A DNA stretch of 11,601 nt from Nitrospira sp. UBA2083 (GCA_002331625.1 DCZN01000039.1:23622-35222), one strand, 5' to 3'. Positions 1 through 6,734 are shown, numbered from the stretch's first letter. The notes: generated by a model not told the origin, from the sequence alone. Program-made: numbers and translations.

Positions 1-69
1 CGTGCCTAAGAATAGCCTGTCCTCTGCCTAGCATCGAGCTATTTCCTTTTCTCTTCCGGCCCTGATGAT

Positions 70-253
70 GGGCGAGCATTCCATTGCGCGCACATTCCTT
101 TAAACCTCGTGGGGCACATCAGTCGGTGCTCCACTGCGCGCATTGGCCGAGCACATCCCTCCTTGCACTCTTCGCCACTTAGATTGGGCATCAAGGTCGT
201 TTCCATTGCGCGCATTCAACGAGGGCCTTCTGAGGCCGCGCGTTGGGCGAGCA
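70..253. repeat. Degenerate short interspersed repeats, non-coding left end
   Basis: This stretch holds three copies of CCATTGCGCGCA or its one-mismatch form (81-92, 131-142, 203-214). It also holds three copies of GGGCGAGCA or GGCCGAGCA (70-78, 145-153, 245-253). The third unit contains a small hairpin with GGCCT at 224-228 and AGGCC at 233-237 around a TCTG loop. The units are imperfect and arranged as a cluster just downstream of the leftward lipoprotein gene. No convincing gene is visible in 1-284. They resemble dispersed intergenic repeats rather than a mobile gene, and I recall similar GC-rich strings from Nitrospira genomes but cannot verify this here. A role in transcript ends or mRNA stability is only a guess. 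Confidence 0.55.
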
Positions 254-284
254 CCGAAACGACCTCGGTGCCCGATCCCTCCCC

Positions 285-719
285 TCACTGCCATCCCGTC
301 ACTTCATATCCTTTTTCTTGCAAACACCGGTTGACGAAGTTTGTGTAGGCCTGGTTGGGTTGAGAAGGACCAGCGAACGCATGGAAGAGACCTGTTAAGA
401 GACCCCAGACTGCGCCGCTCGCTGCACCAACCATTGAGCCTAGACCGGCTGATGCACCGGAGATCACGGCACCCAAGGCCCCGCTCGCAGCGCCCGCTCC
501 GGCACCGACCGCCGTCCCTGTTGCGACACGTCCTGTTTTCCCGCTGCCTTCTTCTGCACCGGCTGACTCGGCCGCCTGCTTACAGGTTTCGATGTCTTGC
601 TCCGCAGCTTCTTTTCCCACTGACTGGAGATGGGTATTCGGATAGAGCACGGGACGTGCACCGGAACATGCCGAGAGGCTCAACAGAACACAGACCAAGC
701 TGATGTGTAGCAGCTTCAT
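285..719 (-). CDS. Small glycine-zipper lipoprotein
   Basis: This encodes a 144-aa envelope protein. Residues 1-17 form a lipoprotein signal sequence with the lipobox L-S-A-C and C18 as the probable lipidated cysteine. Roughly residues 62-112 are rich in Gly and Ala with GxxxG-like spacing (for example GAGAGAASGALGAV), the pattern of glycine-zipper segments that insert into or pack against membranes. The C-terminus carries a short conserved-looking motif, NRCLQEKGYEVTGW, common at the end of small bacterial outer-membrane lipoproteins. The start codon overlaps the stop of the upstream DUF167 gene (ATGA), so the two are probably translationally coupled. It is the last gene of a leftward three-gene cluster. 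The specific function is unknown; an outer-membrane structural or stress role is inference. Confidence 0.85.
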   Translation of the reverse strand: MKLLHISLVCVLLSLSACSGARPVLYPNTHLQSVGKEAAEQDIETCKQAAESAGAEEGSGKTGRVATGTAVGAGAGAASGALGAVISGASAGLGSMVGAASGAVWGLLTGLFHAFAGPSQPNQAYTNFVNRCLQEKGYEVTGWQ

Positions 720-1042
720 ATCTTCTCTGTTCCTTTCCCACTTCGTGGCCGTAACCGGGTGATCAGTATTTCCGCCGTGACTCCCTTGATCGACAGCCGT
801 TTGCGTCGCGCCCCTGCTCCGGCATCAATTCGTACGTTCGCTCGTGGGACCGCACACTGATCGGCGATGAAACGGATCAGTTCATCATTGGCGGCACCGT
901 CAACCGGACGGGAGGCGAGACGAATCTTCATGGCGTCCCCATGGACACCGACACATTCCGTCCGCGATGCGTTGGGCTGGACATGGACGGTCAGAAGGGC
1001 CCCGCCCTCCGTGTTCCGTACAATGGCAGGAAGTGGATCCAC
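716..1042 (-). CDS. DUF167/YggU-family protein
   Basis: This encodes a 108-aa protein of the small DUF167 (YggU) family, recognised from the ordered motifs VQPNASRTE (about 22-30), IRLASRPVDGAANDELI (about 40-56) and the C-terminal KRLSIKG. These cover the whole family domain, so the protein is full length. Members are small cytoplasmic alpha/beta proteins with no settled biochemical role. The predicted start is GTG (1040-1042), 14 nt after the stop of the upstream ATPase gene, with no good Shine-Dalgarno sequence, which suggests translational coupling. The stop overlaps the start of the lipoprotein gene by 4 nt. Co-location with the ATPase and lipoprotein suggests one transcript but does not establish a shared function. 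Confidence 0.85.
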   Translation of the reverse strand: MDPLPAIVRNTEGGALLTVHVQPNASRTECVGVHGDAMKIRLASRPVDGAANDELIRFIADQCAVPRANVRIDAGAGARRKRLSIKGVTAEILITRLRPRSGKGTEKI

Positions 1043-1056
1043 AACATGCGATGGAT

Positions 1057-1872
1057 TCAGAAGATCGCTTTGACGAATTCCAGAATGCTGCGCTGCATAT
1101 CCGCATCGTCAGTGATCGGACGCGCAACCGCTACATCACAGGCTCGCTCGGGAGAGACGCCTTGCTTGATCAAGGTGCCGGCATAGATCAATAGTCTGGT
1201 ACTGACGCCCTCTTCCAATCCATGGTTCCTCAGGTTGCGGACCTTCTGCCCGAGCTTGACGAGATGCCCAGCAATCGCTGTCTCCACTCCTGCTTCACGC
1301 TGAATGATCTTCGATTCGATGTCCGGAGTGGGGTAGTCGAATTCGATCGCCATGAATCGCTGCTTCGTACTTTGCTTCAAGTCTTTCAGGACGCTTTGAT
1401 AGCCGGGGTTGTACGAAATCACCAGCATAAAGTCGTCCGCCGCCTCGAGAATTTGGCCTTTCTTCTCGATCGGAAGGACCCGCCGGTCATCGCTGAGCGG
1501 ATGGATAATAACGGTGGTGTCTTTCCTGGCCTCCACCACCTCGTCAAGATACACAATGGCCCCATGCTTCACTCCGACCGTCAACGGTCCGTCCATCCAG
1601 ACCGTATCCTGTCCCTTTAGCAGATACCGGCCGACCAGATCGGACGCAGTGAGGTCTTCATGACAGGCGACCGTGATCAGCGGCCGACCAAGCTTGTACG
1701 CCATGTATTGTACAAATCGGCTTTTCCCGCAGCCCGTCGGCCCCTTCAACATCACGGGCAATTTTCGTTCGGCGGCGATAGTAAACAAACCGACCTCCCC
1801 ACAGACCTCCGCATAAAACGGTTCCTGCAGGATACGATACTGGGCGATATCGATTTCGCGGACGTGTTGCAT
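1057..1872 (-). CDS. CbbQ/NirQ/NorQ-family AAA+ ATPase (MoxR type)
   Basis: This encodes a 271-aa AAA+ ATPase. The Walker A motif is GPTGCGKS (44-51) and Walker B is IVYLDE (106-111), followed by a sensor-1-like segment VISYNPGYQ (151-159). The C-terminal part, from about residue 190, matches the CbbQ/NorQ C-terminal region in character. Family members remodel or activate metalloenzymes (nitric oxide reductase for NorQ, Rubisco for CbbQ), normally together with a VWA-domain partner (NorD or CbbO). No such partner is encoded beside it here. A TTG at 1873-1875 immediately precedes the ATG; I chose the ATG because GGGAG lies about 10 nt upstream. It heads a compact leftward cluster with the DUF167 and lipoprotein genes. 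Its target cannot be deduced from this window. Confidence 0.9.
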   Translation of the reverse strand: MQHVREIDIAQYRILQEPFYAEVCGEVGLFTIAAERKLPVMLKGPTGCGKSRFVQYMAYKLGRPLITVACHEDLTASDLVGRYLLKGQDTVWMDGPLTVGVKHGAIVYLDEVVEARKDTTVIIHPLSDDRRVLPIEKKGQILEAADDFMLVISYNPGYQSVLKDLKQSTKQRFMAIEFDYPTPDIESKIIQREAGVETAIAGHLVKLGQKVRNLRNHGLEEGVSTRLLIYAGTLIKQGVSPERACDVAVARPITDDADMQRSILEFVKAIF

Positions 1873-2169
1873 CAATCCTTCACTCCCGGTTGGAACACCA
1901 ACGGGACCCTGCCGATTACAGCGTCCAACCAGGCGTCACAATAAACGGAACAAAGTCTGAAGATCAAGCAAAGCGTACAGATGTAGTTGTTCAAAATGCG
2001 AAGAGCGCCGTAAACCATTGTCCGGAAAGGGCTGTCCTCAAGCCACGATGGTATCTAATACATGCTGGAAACCTTCCAACCAGCACAGAATCAGAACACC
2101 GGTGAGTCTTCTCCATCCACAATCAGAGCAATCATTGATTACAGCGTGGTGGCAAGCATTCCATGTGTA
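1873..2169. other. Intergenic region upstream of the CbbQ-type gene
   Basis: This 297-bp gap lies between two leftward genes and contains no convincing coding sequence. It should hold the promoter of the ATPase cluster. Next to the ATPase start there is a hairpin with CCCGGTTGG at 1885-1893, an AACA loop, and CCAACGGG at 1898-1905 (8 pairs, one bulge). Its arm reaches the GGGAG that probably serves as ribosome site. I see no clear terminator for the upstream cupredoxin gene. Confidence 0.5.
1940..1967 (-). promoter_or_regulatory. Possible sigma-70-type promoter for the CbbQ-type cluster
   Basis: Read on the minus strand there is TTGATC (1967-1962), a 16-nt spacer and TTTATT (1945-1940). Each hexamer matches the sigma-70 consensus at four of six positions. 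Transcription would start near 1933, about 60 nt before the ATPase start codon, which is a sensible distance. The match is modest and AT-rich intergenic DNA yields such hits by chance, so confidence is low. Confidence 0.25.
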
Positions 2170-2943
2170 TCACCTGTCTTTAAACGTAAAATCAAGCGAC
2201 AGTGTCTCATTCGGTTTCACTGTAATCTTCTGCACTTGCATTCCCAAGATCGGATGCCACCCCTTGATATGGTACGTGCCAGCGGGCAGCTCGGCGATGG
2301 CAAACGAGCCATTACTGTCCGTTACGGCGTAGTAGGGATTGTCGATCGCATACCCCCAATTCTGCATGTACGGATGCATGCCGCACTGCATGGTGAACAC
2401 TTTTCGCCCTTTCACCAACTGTACGATATCGGTCGTCCCGCCCGAGTTCAGTGCAGGGCGATGGAGAACAATATCGACCCCCGCAAGATCATAAGCGTAC
2501 CCCTGAATGTCATGGGCCACCGGATCGCGATTGACCACGGTGACTCGACGCTTGTCGCTGACGACGGTAACGAAGGGCAAAAACTGGCACATCGTTGCTT
2601 CGACCTCAGCATCGGTGAAGGTAAACGGCTTGCCTTTCTGAATGTCCTCCACAACGATCACCACATCCTTGAGTCCGCCCTCCGGTCCGACATTGACTTC
2701 CCTCAAGAGGCGATGCCCGTTTCCATCCGACAGCTCCCCACAAAATGCACGGTCTGGATAGCGATGCAACTTGAATTCTTTTGGCTCCGGCACGGTGCCC
2801 TTAAACGTGACCTTCCCGCGCACGATCGCGCCATCAGTCACGGTTCCGGACTCATAGGCCTCGGCGTTTTCCAACCATCCAAGGCTCAGCATCGCTGATA
2901 CACAAACCGTTACCCGCAATCCCGCTTGAATCATTTCGCTCAT
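2170..2943 (-). CDS. Secreted cupredoxin-domain protein with carboxypeptidase-regulatory-like domain
   Basis: This encodes a 257-aa exported protein. An N-terminal Sec signal peptide ends near A-E-A (about residue 29). The central part is a cupredoxin-like fold. VAHDIQGY supplies H144, and CGMHPYM supplies C187, H190 and M193. This C-x2-H-x2-M spacing is that of type 1 copper proteins such as amicyanin, so blue-copper binding is likely. Two further cysteines (C68, C119) could form a disulfide. Residues about 197-257 (YYAVTDSNGSFAIAELPAG and following) look like a carboxypeptidase-regulatory-like or transthyretin-like beta-sandwich. Three in-frame ATGs exist (2958, 2943, 2934). The GGAGGGGAG stretch lies just 5' of 2943, so 2943 or 2934 is preferred. 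A periplasmic electron-transfer or copper-handling role is inference. Confidence 0.85.
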   Translation of the reverse strand: MSEMIQAGLRVTVCVSAMLSLGWLENAEAYESGTVTDGAIVRGKVTFKGTVPEPKEFKLHRYPDRAFCGELSDGNGHRLLREVNVGPEGGLKDVVIVVEDIQKGKPFTFTDAEVEATMCQFLPFVTVVSDKRRVTVVNRDPVAHDIQGYAYDLAGVDIVLHRPALNSGGTTDIVQLVKGRKVFTMQCGMHPYMQNWGYAIDNPYYAVTDSNGSFAIAELPAGTYHIKGWHPILGMQVQKITVKPNETLSLDFTFKDR

Positions 2944-3115
2944 CTCCCCTCCGATCATACTTAGTTCTTCTGCACCTGACTATGGACCGGCCTTATTGGA
3001 TTCCCTATAACTCGTAATCTGGGATTACTCTGCGCATACGAACCGACACAACTCTTGAAAAGATACCCCCCTGCCTACAAACTGGATTCGATAGAAGGCG
3101 TTCAATTCGATGAGA

Positions 3116-3142
3116 ATTATGGAACGTTCGCAGATTATGGAA
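3116..3142. repeat. Paired 9-bp direct repeat ATTATGGAA
   Basis: ATTATGGAA occurs exactly at 3116-3124 and 3134-3142, giving an 18-bp period. Another direct pair, ATTCGAT, lies just left at 3086-3092 and 3105-3111 with a 19-bp period. Direct repeats phased by close to two helical turns are typical of tandem protein-binding half-sites. No known regulator is recognised from the sequence. The block falls at and downstream of the proposed minus-strand transcription start for the cupredoxin gene. Confidence 0.45.
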
Positions 3143-3152
3143 TCTTTGTGAG

Positions 3153-3166
3153 GCAACTTGTATGCC
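3153..3166 (-). promoter_or_regulatory. Candidate sigma-54 (-24/-12) promoter toward the cupredoxin gene
   Basis: On the minus strand GG (3166-3165) and GC (3154-3153) are separated by exactly 10 nt, and the element reads GGCATACAAGTTGC. It matches about 8 of 12 defined positions of TGGCACG-N4-TTGCW. Transcription would begin near 3141 and leave a leader of about 200 nt before the cupredoxin gene. Matches of this quality also arise by chance. What raises interest is the palindrome about 105 bp upstream and a sigma-54 activator encoded next door. Confidence 0.3.
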
Positions 3167-3263
3167 CCCAAGGACTCGATAAGACATCTGCTTGATTTTT
3201 TAGGAGCTTAATTCGGAACTGTTACGGAGTTTCAAGTGCAGTGCATAGCTGTGGCGTGGAAAT

Positions 3264-3278
3264 GTGCAAACTTTGCAC
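3264..3278. promoter_or_regulatory. Palindromic operator-like site GTGCAAA-C-TTTGCAC
   Basis: This is a perfect 7-bp inverted repeat with a one-base centre. Its core TGCAA-N3-TTGCA (3265-3277) recurs exactly at 6421-6433 in the gap on the other side of the two-component genes. Dyads of this size are typical for dimeric Fis-type HTH regulators such as the activator encoded at 4962-6320. It sits about 105 bp upstream of the minus-strand sigma-54-like element and 200 bp before the kinase gene, so it could serve the cupredoxin gene, autoregulation, or both. Confidence 0.45.
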
Positions 3279-3477
3279 CATGCCTCTTGGTATCACCGGA
3301 CGTTATAGTGAATTCAATAAATTACAGAGTAAGCGACCAATAGAATTCTTCCTCAAACTCGGTAATGTGGAAATTCTTTCTGACCCTCTGATTTAAAATG
3401 CGTCGGACCTGTTATCGCAAACAATGACTGCACCGACCCGATGCTGAACTCTGCGTCATGAGAGAAGCGTTTGGTTC

Positions 3478-4965
3478 GTGGACGTCCTCACTGAGAGTGG
3501 TATCCGGTGCACTGGAAACCTTGTGCGTGATAGCATGTGGTCCGGTACGCTTCAATGTGATTCGGCGATGTTCAGGCCCATTCCAGAAACGACATTCTTC
3601 CGAAGAATTTCTTATCGGCTAATCGCAGCCGTCCTTTTGATTCTCGCCTTGGTCCTCTCCGTCATTCTGGTGTTGAGCCTGGAGCGAGAAAAACTCCTTC
3701 ACCGAGGTTTTGCCGAAAATACCGGTGCCTCGACGGGAATGTTCTACGCTCTCTGGGAATCCCGTGGTGACCTGATCGTCGAGACACTCCTCGTCTTCAT
3801 CGTGAGTGCGATCGGAATCGCAGCGCTCATCACGTTTCTTCACTACGACACCGCCCGTAGAACGCTGGAGGAAGTAAAGGGGCTCGCTCGAAACATTCTC
3901 CAGAGTATTCCCACGGGTGTACTGACGATCAACCAGGGAGGCATCATCAGTGCAGTGAATCCTGCGGCTGAGGTGGTCTTGAATCGCGCTTCGTCCGAAT
4001 TACTGGGCAAGGCATACGACGCTGTGTTTCCCGATGCAGACCCGATTCGCCAGGCGCTAGACGAGGCATTAAGAGACCACCAGCATGTGAATCAGAAGGA
4101 CCTCCTCTATGAACGCAGGGACCTAACTCCGAGGACCATTCGCGTGAGTACTGCGGAGCTCACAGGGGACGATAAAAGGCCGGCAGGGGTGATCCTGCAG
4201 GCACAGGACGTCACAGAGTGGCTCGGACTCGAACGTCGCGTCCAGATCTCGGAAAAGTTAGCCGCGTTGCACACCCTTTCTGCAGGGGTCGCACACGAAC
4301 TGCGAAACCCCTTGAGCGCCATGGATCTCAACCTTCATCTTCTCGAAGAAGAGTTGAAGGGGAAAAGGACCCTGGCAGAATCAGAGGCGCGGTATCTCCG
4401 TGTGGTGAATGCCGAATGCCGCAGGCTCTCGGGCATTCTGGATAGTTTTATGAAATTTGCCAGGCCGGGATCTGTTGGTTCACACGAGGTAGAGATACAG
4501 GCACTGATCGACCACATCATGACATTGATGCACTTTGAGGCAGAGGAACGGGGGATTCGATTCGAACGAATGATGGATAAACGATTGCTGTCCGTGCTGG
4601 GCGATGCCACACAGATCAGCCAAGTATTGATCAACATCATCGTCAACGCATTTCATGCTATGCCGAACGGCGGGCTCTGCCAGATTTCAGCGGTGCAGCA
4701 AGAGACTGACGGGAAACCCTGGATCGAGATCACGGTAAAGGACAGTGGTGTCGGGATTACGAAGGAGCAACTCTCCCATCTATTTGAGCCATTCTATACA
4801 ACCAAGTCGGGAGGCACCGGCCTTGGACTTGCCATCGCATACCGCATCATGCAGGATCACGGCGGTATGATTCAGGTATCAAGTGTGTCGGGAAGCGGAA
4901 CGACGGTGGTGATGCAGTTTCCCACGGCGATACGCGAAGCGCAGAAGATCGGTGTGCGATCATGA
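3478..4965 (+). CDS. PAS-domain sensor histidine kinase, NtrB/ZraS-like
   Basis: This encodes a 495-aa (or shorter) membrane sensor kinase. Two transmembrane segments (about 48-68 and 99-121) enclose a short extracytoplasmic stretch of only about 30 residues. A PAS domain follows (about 136-248). The HisKA dimerisation domain carries phospho-acceptor H273 in the H-box AHELRNPLS. The HATPase domain shows the N box (INIIVNAFHAMPNGG), G1 (VKDSGVGI), F (FEPFYTTK) and G2 (GGTGLGLAIA). It should phosphorylate the response regulator whose start codon overlaps its stop. The farthest in-frame start is GTG at 3478; ATG 3535 and ATG 3568 are alternatives, and 3568 places the start about 17 residues before the first membrane span, which looks natural. 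None has a strong ribosome site. The tiny sensor loop suggests sensing in the membrane or through PAS. Confidence 0.92.
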   Translation: MDVLTESGIRCTGNLVRDSMWSGTLQCDSAMFRPIPETTFFRRISYRLIAAVLLILALVLSVILVLSLEREKLLHRGFAENTGASTGMFYALWESRGDLIVETLLVFIVSAIGIAALITFLHYDTARRTLEEVKGLARNILQSIPTGVLTINQGGIISAVNPAAEVVLNRASSELLGKAYDAVFPDADPIRQALDEALRDHQHVNQKDLLYERRDLTPRTIRVSTAELTGDDKRPAGVILQAQDVTEWLGLERRVQISEKLAALHTLSAGVAHELRNPLSAMDLNLHLLEEELKGKRTLAESEARYLRVVNAECRRLSGILDSFMKFARPGSVGSHEVEIQALIDHIMTLMHFEAEERGIRFERMMDKRLLSVLGDATQISQVLINIIVNAFHAMPNGGLCQISAVQQETDGKPWIEITVKDSGVGITKEQLSHLFEPFYTTKSGGTGLGLAIAYRIMQDHGGMIQVSSVSGSGTTVVMQFPTAIREAQKIGVRS

Positions 4966-6320
4966 TTCAGGCCTATCAGATTCTCGTCGTGGACGACGAG
5001 GTCAACATTCGCAATGCCCTGGTAACCATGTTGGAGAAGAAGGGCTACCGGGTCTACGGTGCAGGTACGGGAGAAGAAGCCGTGCAGTACCTCGAAGAAA
5101 CACGGATGGATCTCGTGATCACCGACCTTCGGATGCCAGGGATGGGGGGTCTAGAGTTTCTGCGTCGGCTGAAGAACAAATGGTCCGGTACAGAAGTCCT
5201 AGTCATGACGGCCTTTGGTTCAATCGATACGGCTGTTGAAGCGATGCGTTTGGGCGCCTACGACTATTTGACGAAACCAATTGATCGTGACCGATTTGGA
5301 ATAGTCGTGGAGAAGGCGCTTGAGCGCTATGCACTCACCTTCGAGAATAAGCAACTCCGTGACCGTCTTGAGACGCGAACCCATTTTGAACACATGGTCG
5401 GCAAAAGCGAAGCCATGCAGCGAGTCTATGGCCTAGTGGAGATGGTCGCGGACAGCGATGTGACGGTGTTGCTCACGGGGGAAAGCGGAACCGGCAAGGA
5501 ACTCGTCGCAAGGGCAATTCACCATAAGAGCCCGAGGGCCGACGGACCATTCATTACGCTGAATTGTGGAGCCTTGCCCGAGAATCTCTTTGAGAGTGAG
5601 TTATTCGGATATGAGAAAGGTGCTTTCACTGGCGCTATGTCGACCAAGGTCGGACGGTTCGAACTGGCCGACAGCGGAACGCTGCTGCTGGATGAAGTGG
5701 GTGAACTCTCGCTCAAGTCGCAAGTTGATTTCCTGCGTGTACTGGAGACGAAAGAATTCAGGCGTCTGGGTGGGACCAAGTTGATCAAAGTCGATACGAG
5801 GATCATCGCCGCTACGAATCGGAATTTGGATGAAGCAGTGAAGCAGGGGGATTTCCGAGAAGATCTTTACTACCGGCTGAATGTTGTACCTATCCGTCTC
5901 CCGCCGCTCCGAGAGCGAGCAGACGACGTTTCCCTGCTCGTGGAGCGATACTTGGCCGAATCCTCCGCACAACATCACCGCGGACGAAAAGAAGTCTCGC
6001 GAGACGCCATGCGGTTGTTACGGCTTTATGGATGGCCTGGAAATGTTCGACAACTACGGAACCTCATGGAACGGCTTGTCGTCACCGTGAAGGACACGAC
6101 GATTCAACCTGGGCATCTTCCGGAAGAGATCCAGGCGAGCAAAGAGGATGCACGAACCTTGATGATTACCCTAGGAACGACCATCCAACAGGTCGAACGA
6201 CAAGTGATTGAACGAACCTTAAAGGAGGTCACCAAACACCGAGAACATGCCGCCAAGCTGCTAGGGATTAGTCTTCGAACTCTTCAATATAAGATCAAGG
6301 AATACGGAATTCGCGATTGA
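4962..6320 (+). CDS. Sigma-54-dependent response regulator, NtrC family
   Basis: This encodes a 452-aa transcriptional activator. The receiver domain (about 5-120) has acidic pocket D11/D12, phospho-acceptor D55, T83 and K105. The AAA+ domain (about 145-380) has Walker A GESGTGKE (173-180), the sigma-54-contacting loop GAFTGA (220-225) and Walker B LLLDE ending at D244-E245. The C-terminus is a Fis-type helix-turn-helix (about 422-450, with AAKLLGISLRTLQYKIKEYG). All landmarks of a functional bacterial enhancer-binding protein are intact. It overlaps the kinase gene by 4 nt (ATGA), so the pair is a two-component system. It should open sigma-54 promoters from sites located roughly 100 bp upstream. 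The TGCAA-N3-TTGCA palindromes on either side of the gene pair are candidate targets; the real regulon is inference. Confidence 0.95.
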   Translation: MIQAYQILVVDDEVNIRNALVTMLEKKGYRVYGAGTGEEAVQYLEETRMDLVITDLRMPGMGGLEFLRRLKNKWSGTEVLVMTAFGSIDTAVEAMRLGAYDYLTKPIDRDRFGIVVEKALERYALTFENKQLRDRLETRTHFEHMVGKSEAMQRVYGLVEMVADSDVTVLLTGESGTGKELVARAIHHKSPRADGPFITLNCGALPENLFESELFGYEKGAFTGAMSTKVGRFELADSGTLLLDEVGELSLKSQVDFLRVLETKEFRRLGGTKLIKVDTRIIAATNRNLDEAVKQGDFREDLYYRLNVVPIRLPPLRERADDVSLLVERYLAESSAQHHRGRKEVSRDAMRLLRLYGWPGNVRQLRNLMERLVVTVKDTTIQPGHLPEEIQASKEDARTLMITLGTTIQQVERQVIERTLKEVTKHREHAAKLLGISLRTLQYKIKEYGIRD

Positions 6321-6420
6321 TTGTTTTCGCCCGAATCGTCTCCTAATTCACAATATTGAAGTAATCATGACTCGTGCCGCAAGAAATGCACCCCCAAAAC
6401 GGCTCAGGGATATTTGAGGA

Positions 6421-6433
6421 TGCAATTCTTGCA
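6421..6433. promoter_or_regulatory. Palindrome TGCAA-TTC-TTGCA, candidate activator binding site
   Basis: This is a 5-bp inverted repeat with a 3-nt centre, with arms identical to those of the site at 3265-3277. Its centre is about 116 bp upstream of the -24 GG of the proposed sigma-54 promoter, within the usual range for enhancer-binding protein sites. It lies about 100 bp downstream of the response regulator gene. That this regulator binds here is inference. Confidence 0.4.
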
Positions 6434-6541
6434 CAAGCCTATTCTTCGGCCAGAGGTCTTAAATCCCAGCATCCCCCCGCGACCGCTCTAAACCCGCAGT
6501 AGATTTCATTCCTATCTGGTATCCCCGTCCCTGTTCAGCCA

Positions 6542-6557
6542 CGGCACTGTCCCTGCA
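6542..6557 (+). promoter_or_regulatory. Candidate sigma-54 (-24/-12) promoter upstream of the TPR and hyf genes
   Basis: The element reads CGGCACTGTCCCTGCA, with GG at 6543-6544 and GC at 6555-6556 separated by exactly 10 nt. It matches 9 of the 12 defined positions of TGGCACG-N4-TTGCW, including the GGCAC and TGCA blocks. Initiation would fall near 6568, giving a leader of about 165 nt before the TPR gene. All genes downstream to the window end are co-oriented. A matched palindrome lies about 116 bp upstream. Confidence 0.4.
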
Positions 6558-6734
6558 ATGGCTGGAGTGAGGGCAAATCATGCGGTAAAGAAATCGAAGG
6601 TTCCTCCGTGAGACGTAACCGACCACGGATCCCGTCGGGTTTTCGACAGCAGCTATCATGACGCTGATAACCGGCTGTTGCGTGACCAACTCTCTAGCAA
6701 CTTCAGGTTGCCGAATAACTAAAAGGATAAGTAC

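Larger units (their letters stand above)
2944..3477. other. Divergent intergenic regulatory region
   Basis: This 534-bp gap separates the leftward cupredoxin gene from the rightward histidine kinase gene and is noticeably more AT-rich than its neighbours. It carries two pairs of direct repeats (ATTCGAT at 3086 and 3105; ATTATGGAA at 3116 and 3134), a minus-strand GG-N10-GC element (3153-3166) and the palindrome at 3264-3278. A short open frame starting at ATG 3262 (44 codons) has no good ribosome site and I do not call it. A TAAAAT at 3394-3399 could be a -10 box for the kinase gene, but no -35 box is evident. Confidence 0.6.
6321..6734. other. Intergenic region with candidate activator site and sigma-54 promoter
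   Basis: This 414-bp gap lies between the response regulator and the TPR gene. It contains the palindrome at 6421-6433, a GG-N10-GC element at 6543-6556, and a hairpin-like sequence at 6617-6641 followed by TTTT. Open frames on either strand have no ribosome site or recognisable protein, so I call no gene here. No strong terminator follows the response regulator. Confidence 0.55.

Noticed and set aside
2062..2898. A 278-aa plus-strand frame opposite the cupredoxin gene
   Set aside because: It is antisense to a protein with a signal peptide and full copper-ligand motif; the plus-strand product shows no domain logic.
3005..3187. A 60-aa minus-strand frame in the divergent intergenic region
   Set aside because: No Shine-Dalgarno sequence, no recognisable protein features, and it spans the direct repeats and the sigma-54-like element.
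3272..3296. NtrC-like site TGCACCA...TGGTATCA next to the palindrome
   Set aside because: The spacing between half-sites is 7 rather than 5 and the right half is a poor match; the adjacent perfect palindrome is a better explanation.
3262..3396. A 44-codon open frame starting MCKLCTMPLGITG, open in frame upstream to 3196
   Set aside because: No convincing ribosome site before the ATG, AT-rich composition unlike neighbouring genes, and it overlaps the palindromic site; best treated as intergenic.
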